From Pigoraptor vietnamica (Eukaryota > Opisthokonta > Filasterea): DNA of 13,062 nucleotides. Under the pieces are notes generated by a model. It saw only the letters and a list, made by a program, of their open reading frames with translations, searched no databases and was not told the DNA's origin. The stretch lies in contig CALSCQ010000006.1 of NCBI GenBank assembly GCA_943704525.1, forward strand, positions 1 to 13,062. Direction: 5' to 3'. Shown one piece after another: positions 8,681-13,062 of the stretch. Each line of letters begins with the position of its first letter. Position 1 is the first letter of the stretch. Position numbers and translations under genes: made by a program.

Positions 8681-10054
8681 TGTATGTGTGTGTGGTGTGT
8701 GTGTGTGTGTGCGTGTCTGTGTGCGTGTGAGTGTGTGCGTGTGTGTGTGTGTGCTTGTGCATGTGTGTGTGTGTTGTGTCACGGTGTGTGTGTGTGTGTG
8801 TGTGTGTCCGTGTGTTTCACGGCGACGAATTGAAATCCCAACACATAGGACGCCGCACAACCGCGGGACGGCCCCACTCACACGCAACACACCCGCACGA
8901 GCAAAGACACAAGGCACGCCCACGGACATTCCCACAAGCCAGCGTCTCTGTGTCCACACAACATTGCTCTGCCAAGACACTCACGGACAGGCTCGTTCTG
9001 TTCAAGCGCGACGTTGACGTTGGGATAGAGGCGCTTGAAATCGGGCTCACAGTACGTCTTCGATCCATACTCAATCGCCGTTTCGTTGCCGAGGGGGCGC
9101 GAGCACTCGGCGCACCTGGACAGACGCCGTGTTAGGGACGTGCGCAACACGACACATGGCAAACATATTGCGGAGGCACACGCACGGAACACGGGCCTTC
9201 CAATGAAGGTTGCCCAGACATGAATTGGCCGCAAAGCAGCGAAATACGCACACACATACACGCACGCACACGCACACGCACACGCACACACACGCACACG
9301 GGCACGCCCCACACGCGCACACACCACAAACACGAACGCGCGCACACGCGCAGCGCACATACACACACACGGGCACAGGCACGCCCCACACACACACACA
9401 ACACAAACACGAACGCACGCACACGCGCAGCGCACTCACACGCACAGCGCACACACACATGGCACTCACTTGTGGCACTCAAAGTGGTACTGCCTGTTCT
9501 TGAACGTGAAGACGTCGCCCTCCGTGATGGTCTTTCGGCACGCGTGGCACGTGAGTCCCGCGCACGCCGGGCACATGGGCTTTCCCTCCTGCTCGACGAA
9601 CCCCTCGCCATCCATGAGCGACTTTTTGCAGCCATAGCAGACGAAGCAGTCCACGTGGAAGTAGTGCTCGTTGCCAGTCGACATCATCTCGCCCTCGATG
9701 CGCTTGCCGCACACGCCGCACTTGTTGCAAACGCGGTTCAGAAAGCACTCCTGGGAGAAGAGCAGCGCCGGAAATTGGGACATTGTCGCGATAGGAACCG
9801 CATTACACCGGCTTGTTTGGGCGCAACCACAGCATCAATCTCACGCGCACACACATCCCGTACGAGAGAGAGAGCACGCAGGGGACTGGTCTCGCACGCA
9901 CCTGGCAGCAGAGCTGGTTGTTGTTGTCGTATATGCCGCCGTCGAGGGTTTTCCCGCAGTCGTGGCAAACCACGCACGCATTATGGTACATGCGCTCCTT
10001 AATCTTCATCCCCGCCACATTGATGGCCTTCCCGCACTTCACACACTCCGCCAT
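3792..10054 (-). CDS. LIM-LIM-LIM-SH2-EF-PLC(X-Y)-C2 fusion: phosphoinositide-specific phospholipase C
   Basis: Fifteen - strand exons join without a phase error into 1065 residues: 10054-9902, 9750-9470, 9115-8985, 8592-8526, 8316-8182, 8076-8025, 7907-7794, 7505-7377, 7240-7141, 6873-6358, 6131-5424, 5239-4952, 4730-4426, 4219-4099, 3889-3792. The start ATG is in a good context (AACCATGG) and opens LIM1. Order: LIM 4-53, 62-114, 119-170; SH2 about 215-307; Pro-rich and helical linker; EF-like region about 460-630; PLC X about 648-795; PLC Y about 815-925; C2 about 942-1063. No PH domain is seen. The predicted reaction is PIP2 hydrolysis to IP3 and diacylglycerol at a membrane, and all catalytic residues are present. 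LIM and SH2 modules suggest recruitment by cytoskeletal or phosphotyrosine partners. All donors start GTG. The main risk is that two adjacent genes have been merged at the exon 9/10 junction. The gene is divergent to the 7TM gene at 10687. Confidence 0.82.
4426..6131 (-). other. PLC X and Y catalytic barrel (exons 11-13 of the fusion gene)
   Basis: The X box shows SHNTY (H661, N662), CIELDLWDG (E691, D693 within CRCIELDLWDG), YHGFTLT (H707), LSLENH (E740) and the phosphate-contact lysines of KGKIIIKNK. These correspond to the two catalytic histidines and the calcium ligands of PLC-delta. The Y box shows LCKYTSSRMARVFPDG, RIDSSNMNP and GIQMVALNYQT. X and Y are joined by only about 20-25 residues (THREE-type acidic/basic linker absent; TREGGGEVRRGYRIAKEM instead), with no SH2/SH3 insert as in PLC-gamma. 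An active enzyme is expected. Confidence 0.95.
5375..5410. repeat. C-run plus (CA)n in an intron of the fusion gene
   Basis: A C-rich run of about 10 followed by CTCCCC and a CA run of about 10 units lies in the intron between exons 11 and 12 (5240-5423), close to the donor of exon 11. Confidence 0.9.
6232..6330. repeat. Imperfect TG-rich tract in an intron of the fusion gene
   Basis: Degenerate TGTGTG/TGCGTG/TACGTATG units lie in the intron 6132-6357. It looks like an eroded microsatellite. Confidence 0.7.
6919..7051. repeat. Compound (TG)n microsatellite in an intron of the fusion gene
   Basis: TG runs are interrupted by CG steps and by two TGCTGTTTG spacers, within the intron 6874-7140 between exons 9 and 10. 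The two spacers are near-identical, indicating that one larger segment was duplicated. Confidence 0.95.
7288..7351. repeat. (CA)n microsatellite in an intron of the fusion gene
   Basis: CACGCACGCA units are followed by a CA run of about 14 units and a CACGTGCATATGTGCACG palindromic edge, within the intron 7241-7376. Confidence 0.9.
7699..7793. repeat. Tandem duplication covering a 5' splice site
   Basis: Two copies of about 48 bp share GAACACCGCAACAGAGGG, GTGAGAGAAG and GGGCAAGCGCAC. On the gene's - strand each copy starts GTGCGCTTGCCC; the first is the donor of exon 7 (7793) and the second begins 51 bp further in (7742). Confidence 0.9.
7794..8316 (-). other. SH2 domain (exons 5-7 of the fusion gene)
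   Basis: Residues 215-307 are assembled from three exons. Visible elements: the opening Trp of TWLYEVS, helix A (SEAYAEVIL), strand B (GSFLVHRAS), the strand D His in FQIVHLKI (H264), a short hydrophobic strand (FSIDDG), and helix B (SVASLLEYYKRNP). The expected FLVR Arg position is His242, with Arg243 next to it. The helix A2 Arg of the usual ISR motif is Phe221. Phosphotyrosine binding may therefore be weakened or altered, but the fold looks complete. Confidence 0.88.
8640..8815. repeat. Compound (TG)n tract in an intron of the fusion gene
   Basis: Long TG runs with interspersed TGTGGTG, TGCGTG and TGTGTC steps occupy nearly half of the intron 8593-8984 between exons 3 and 4. Confidence 0.95.
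8985..10054 (-). other. Three LIM domains (exons 1-3 of the fusion gene)
   Basis: LIM1 ligands: C4, C7, H24, C27, C30, C33, C50, C53. LIM2: C62, C65, H83, C86, C89, C92, C111, C114. LIM3: C119, C122, H140, C143, C146, C149, C167 and D170. All fit C-x2-C-x(16-23)-H-x2-C-x2-C-x2-C-x(16-21)-C-x2-(C/D), so each should bind two zinc ions. LIM1 is completed by the exon 1/2 junction and LIM3 by the exon 2/3 junction. Splicing therefore restores both domains, which is strong support for these junctions. LIM modules are protein-interaction platforms, commonly cytoskeletal. Confidence 0.95.
9246..9460. repeat. Compound CA/CG-rich tract with internal duplication in an intron of the fusion gene
   Basis: CACACG-type units fill most of the intron 9116-9469. 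Larger blocks recur: GGCACGCCCCACAC occurs twice (about 9301 and 9379), and CAAACACGAACGC with the following CACACGCGCAGCGCAC also occurs twice. This points to segmental tandem copying of about 80 bp rather than simple slippage. Confidence 0.9.
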
Positions 10055-10686
10055 GGTTACGTGCGCGCGAATGCCACGCCCGAGAGACTGCAAAAGGGTG
10101 TTTGTACGGCGCAGCGTGGGTGTGGAGCGGCACACGCGACCGAAAAAGAGTACACACGACGCAGGTTAGATAGAATTCAAGCGAGAGCAAGCAGTAAACG
10201 AAGGTCAAAGAAGAAAGGAACGAGGAGAGAGGAGGAGGGATCCCATGCATTTTCTGTGCGTGTGTGTGCGTGCGTGTGTGAGACGTGCCGCAATACCGGT
10301 TTGTGTGGAGCACTCAGGCAACTCGGCAGCCGCAACACCGAAAGCGCCGTACATGTTACCCACTCGGCGCTTATTTAAATTGAACAACTTTCAGAAATTC
10401 TTAATATTCTGCAAACATCCCAATTAATACCTGGCTGGTCACCTTGTTCGATACACTGGGATTTGAACACTTTCGTGTTTTTTCGCCAGTTTGAGCATTT
10501 TTCAAATTACGTGTGCCCATAGTAAAAAAAAAAGCCGTGTGCGATTCAGCCAAATATGGAAATGAGGATGGGGGCAAAGTGTTTATTATTAGCACACTCC
10601 TCCCAGTGTGTTTTTCAGCCGAGCCACTACGACGACGCTTGTAAGAGAGGGTCTTTGCGCGCTCGCAACGCCTCTCGATTGCGAAA
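10055..10686. promoter_or_regulatory. Shared upstream region of two divergent genes (inferred)
   Basis: These 632 bp separate the start codons of the - strand PLC fusion (10054) and the + strand 7TM gene (10687). Two stretches (about 10368-10435 and 10490-10570) are markedly AT-rich compared with the surrounding GC-rich DNA and include TTATTTAAATTG and an A10 run. They are the best candidates for promoter elements. A short TG tract sits at 10258-10282. No coding region is supported; the - strand frame at 10401-10739 overlaps the 7TM first exon and looks spurious. Confidence 0.45.
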
Positions 10687-12383
10687 ATGTCGACATCGGA
10701 CGACGAGCTATTTGGCGACGTGGGGCCTCGGACTTCCATGGTGGGTATTGTGCGCGTGGGTGAGGGCTGTGTTTGTGCGCGGTGTCAGTAGCAAACGGTT
10801 TGCGTCCCCTTCTCTCAAGTGCCAACACTTCGGTGCCGAATGTCTCCAACTTTTTTTTTTTTTTTTTGCGTGCGCGTGCATCAAACGCAGTTGCCCACGG
10901 ACATGACTTCCGTGCTCGACACGAAAGATGGGACGCAAAAGGGCGTCGTCGACGACTCGCGCAACTCGCTCACGGGCCTTCCGACAGTCCCCGAGAAGCA
11001 ACTCATGTGGCTCATCATTGCATCGCGCGTCGTCGGCTTTTCGCACCCGCGCTCCTCGCTCCATCGCAACCGATTCATCGCCCTCCGCGTGTTCGTCACG
11101 CTCTTCTTTGTCGCGGGGATCGTCGTGTTCTTCTTTCTCACCGTCACGGCCGGTCGCACGTTCCGCAAGATCACGGCCGCCGTGTCGTTTTACGTCTTTC
11201 AGCTCTGCGGATCGTTCTTCACCGGCGTCCTCTCTTTCGCTTTCGGGACTTATTACTGGTGGACGCGCCCGACGGACATTGAGCGCATAGGTGCCATGGT
11301 GGAGGAGAACGCCCGTCACCGCATCCCCATCCGCATTCGGCGTCACATACTCGTCATGTGCGCGCTGAACTTTGCGCAGTGGCTCGACTTCTTCGTGGCG
11401 ACGCAATTCGACACGCCGTATTCGCACAGCGTCATGTCGCTCGCGCAGCTTGCCGACGAGTACGACATACCCCTCGCGCTGCTTCGCATCAGCGAGGTCA
11501 TCTTCCCTATCGTATTTTACAACGTCATCTACGCCATGCTCGTGACGGTGGCGATCACGATCCAGTTTTACGTGATCGCGTTTCGCACGCTCAAAGGCCG
11601 CGTCAAGCGACTCGCGGACGCCGACGAGGCCCGCGTGTTCATGTCGGACTATCGCATGTGGCGACGGTCACTGACGGTCACGTGCAAGCGGCTGCAGCTG
11701 TACGTCGGCCCCTTCCTGCTCGTCGTGTTTATCGCGATGGTGGCGACGATATCCCTCTCGTTTCAGCTGTCGAACTCGACGAAGAAGGACACGCCGGTGT
11801 GCCCGTGCCTCGAGTGAGTGGCGGTCGGCGAATATGGTCTCGTCACTCTTATCACTCTCTTCTGTTTATGTTTTAAGTTGTTTTTGCGCGACGTTGCCGC
11901 TTCAATTCCAGCGACTCCTCGCCGACATGCATGCGCGCCTGTCTAAGCCTGCTTTCCGTACGCTGTAGTTGTGTTACTGACGTCCTCCCACCCCTCTACA
12001 GTGGCAACGGCACGCTGACATACTGGACCAACGCAACGCTTCCCGCGGCCTTTCTCCCTGTCGTCCCTGAGCAAGACACGAGCGACATGGCGCGTTTCTT
12101 CATACGAGAGTCTGTGCGTCTTGCGCTGTTCATGCTCGCGCCCATCCTCTACTTCATCTACCACGCAAGCGAGCTCTCGTCGTCGACTGAGGACATCCTG
12201 CACGCCGTCAACGACAAGCTCGGCGACCCCGACCTCGAGGAGACGTACCGACCCGTGTGGCACGTGGTGCAGACGGGCGCCGGCTTTACCGTGTTTGGGA
12301 TTACGTTCACCAAGGGGCTGTTCATCAACATTATCCTCGTCATCGGTAGCGCAAGCTCCCTCGTCATACACAACGCGCTGTGA
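10687..12383 (+). CDS. Seven-transmembrane protein, candidate gustatory-receptor-like (GRL) family
   Basis: Three exons (10687-10740, 10891-11813, 12002-12383) join in phase to 452 residues ending at TGA 12381-12383. Donors are GTGGGT and GTGAGT; the first intron has a T16 tract before its acceptor. Predicted membrane spans lie near residues 80-103, 112-142, 170-191, 219-249, 288-311, 364-381 and 418-448. Basic loops before TM1, after TM2 and after TM4 predict a cytoplasmic N-terminus and outside C-terminus. The TM5-TM6 loop carries three N-x-S/T sites (N313, N328, N336) and two Cys, consistent with being outside. N-in/C-out 7TM topology with a Gly-rich, hydrophobic final helix (FGITFTKGLFINIILVIGSA) is the pattern of insect Gr/Or and protist GRL ion channels, although the canonical TYhhhhhQF end is absent. 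If exon 1 is wrong, translation could start at 10903. The GRL assignment is inference; the 7TM protein itself is well supported. Confidence 0.78.
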
Positions 12384-12397
12384 GCGCACGTGTCGCC

Positions 12398-12610
12398 CTC
12401 GCGGCGTGTGCGAGTGCGTGGCGGTGTGCGTACGCGTGCGTGTGTCGGGTTCGTTTTCCCAGAATATGTAAGGCTCGCGGCGTGTGCGTGGCGGTGTGCG
12501 TACGCGTGCGTGTGTCGGATTCGTTTTCCCAGAATTTGTAAGGCTCGCGGCGTGTGCGTGGCGGTGTGCGTATGCATGCGTGCGTGTGTCGGATTTATTT
12601 TCCGAGAAAA
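12398..12610. repeat. Three tandem units of about 70-76 bp downstream of the 7TM gene
   Basis: Units start at 12398, 12474 and 12544. Each runs CTCGCGGCGTGTGCG, GGCGGTGTGCGTACGCG, then TCGTTTTCCCAGAAT and TGTAAGG. The third is diverged and ends in TTTATTTTCCGAGAAAATT. They start 15 bp after the 7TM stop codon, so at least part probably lies in its 3' UTR, where the AT-rich ends of the units could act as 3'-end signals. Confidence 0.9.
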
Positions 12611-12740
12611 TTGCGAAGAAAAAATATGAAGGGGTCATCGCGCGCGACGAACATACAATTTAATAGCACTGTGTGTTGAGTTTGCGCACGCGAGTGAGCG
12701 GTCCCCTGTCGGCAATTGGACAGGTATGTGCCGGATATTA
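12611..12740. other. Intergenic spacer between convergent genes
   Basis: About 130 bp between the repeat and the - strand stop at 12741. It probably holds the 3' UTR of the right-hand gene. It includes AT-rich bits (AATTTAATAG, GATATTATTAACG) but no gene. Confidence 0.4.
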
Positions 12741-13062
12741 TTAACGGGCTGGGCGCTGCTGGGGCATTGCCCGGTAACAAACGGGGTGTCCCCTGGCGGT
12801 ACAGCAAGCAACGGTCGCGGTACACGCCGGTATCTGCGCCGACGGGAATAGCATTGCTCGTAGATTCTGAAAGAATTGACGTTTCGCGTCCGCCGAAAGC
12901 ATGTTGACGTAGGCATTGTGTTTCTTGCCGAGGCGGTCGACGGTGTCTTCGAACCACACGCGGATCGCCTCGCGTCCATCACCTTGCGTGCGAGCCTCCT
13001 TGACGAGTAGCGCCACTTCGCGCTGAACGATTCCAGTGCGGTCGACGACGGCGTTTTCGAGG
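12741..13062 (-). CDS. 3' end of an unrecognised gene (5' partial)
   Basis: An open frame enters from the right edge and ends at TAA 12743-12741, giving about 106 residues. The first part is helical and charged (EVALLVKEARTQGDGREAIR, WFEDTVDRLGKKHNAYVNML, SADAKRQFFQNLRAM) and reads like a genuine protein end. The last 35 residues are Cys/Pro/Arg-rich (CTATVACCTARG) and differ in character, so the true coding end may be earlier, through an intron or another 3' exon. No family is recognised. It converges on the 7TM gene. Confidence 0.55.
   Translation of the reverse strand, partial: LENAVVDRTGIVQREVALLVKEARTQGDGREAIRVWFEDTVDRLGKKHNAYVNMLSADAKRQFFQNLRAMLFPSAQIPACTATVACCTARGHPVCYRAMPQQRPAR

Noticed and set aside
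6896-9635. Frames rich in His-Thr or Cys-Val on both strands
   Set aside because: They are produced by the intronic CA/TG microsatellites and end where the repeats end.
7141-10054. Treating the LIM-SH2 exons as a separate gene from the PLC
   Set aside because: Exon 9 ends at a strong donor with no stop, and the next acceptor is in the same phase. The single-gene model is preferred, with the alternative recorded in findings.
10456-10470. GTTCAAATCCC on the - strand, resembling a tRNA B box
   Set aside because: The flanking bases do not form a T-stem, and no A box, anticodon arm or acceptor stem can be drawn around it.
10401-10739. A 112-residue - strand open frame between the divergent genes
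   Set aside because: It overlaps the first exon of the 7TM gene in antisense, has no recognisable domain, and crosses the AT-rich intergenic region. It is most likely chance.
10708-11427. Long - strand open frame opposite the 7TM exon
   Set aside because: It is an antisense shadow of a GC-rich coding exon, with a charged, repetitive composition and no domain.

Overview
This window is nuclear DNA from an intron-rich, GC-rich unicellular eukaryote. Coding exons of about 50-900 bp are separated by GT-AG introns of about 105-390 bp, and many introns carry long (TG)n/(CA)n microsatellites. The gene content (a sigma-1 receptor relative, an SH2 domain, LIM domains, a phosphoinositide-specific phospholipase C, and a seven-pass membrane protein resembling gustatory-receptor-like proteins) suits a heterotrophic protist, perhaps near Amoebozoa, apusomonads or opisthokonts. 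I cannot name the organism from sequence alone.

Layout: (1) 1-718, + strand: intron with a (TG)n tract, then the last exon of a sigma-1 receptor/ERG2-family gene. (2) 880-3025, - strand: a gene with an N-terminal double zinc ribbon and low-complexity helical regions. Its 3' splicing is ambiguous. (3) 3375-3742: a minisatellite with a unit of about 50 bp. (4) 3792-10054, - strand: the centrepiece. I could join 15 exons, with every one of the 14 junctions in phase, into one 1065-residue reading frame: LIM-LIM-LIM-SH2-linker/EF-hand region-PLC X-PLC Y-C2. (5) 10055-10686: intergenic region between two head-to-head genes. (6) 10687-12383, + strand: a three-exon, 452-residue, seven-transmembrane protein with predicted N-in/C-out topology. 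(7) 12398-12610: a tandem repeat of about 70 bp. (8) 12741-13062, - strand: the 3' end of an unrecognised gene.

The main discovery candidate is the LIM3-SH2-PLC fusion. Metazoan PLC-gamma carries its SH2 domains between the X and Y halves. Here a single SH2 lies N-terminal to the EF/X/Y core, preceded by three LIM domains, and the X-Y linker is very short. This looks like an independent way of placing a PLC under phosphotyrosine or scaffold control. The SH2 is itself atypical: His occupies the expected FLVR arginine position, with Arg one residue later. The divergently transcribed neighbour is a candidate inverted-topology 7TM chemoreceptor-type channel, so a receptor and a signalling lipase may share an upstream region. 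That functional link is inference only.

All exon models were built by eye from reading frame, splice consensus and family knowledge. No transcript or database evidence was available.
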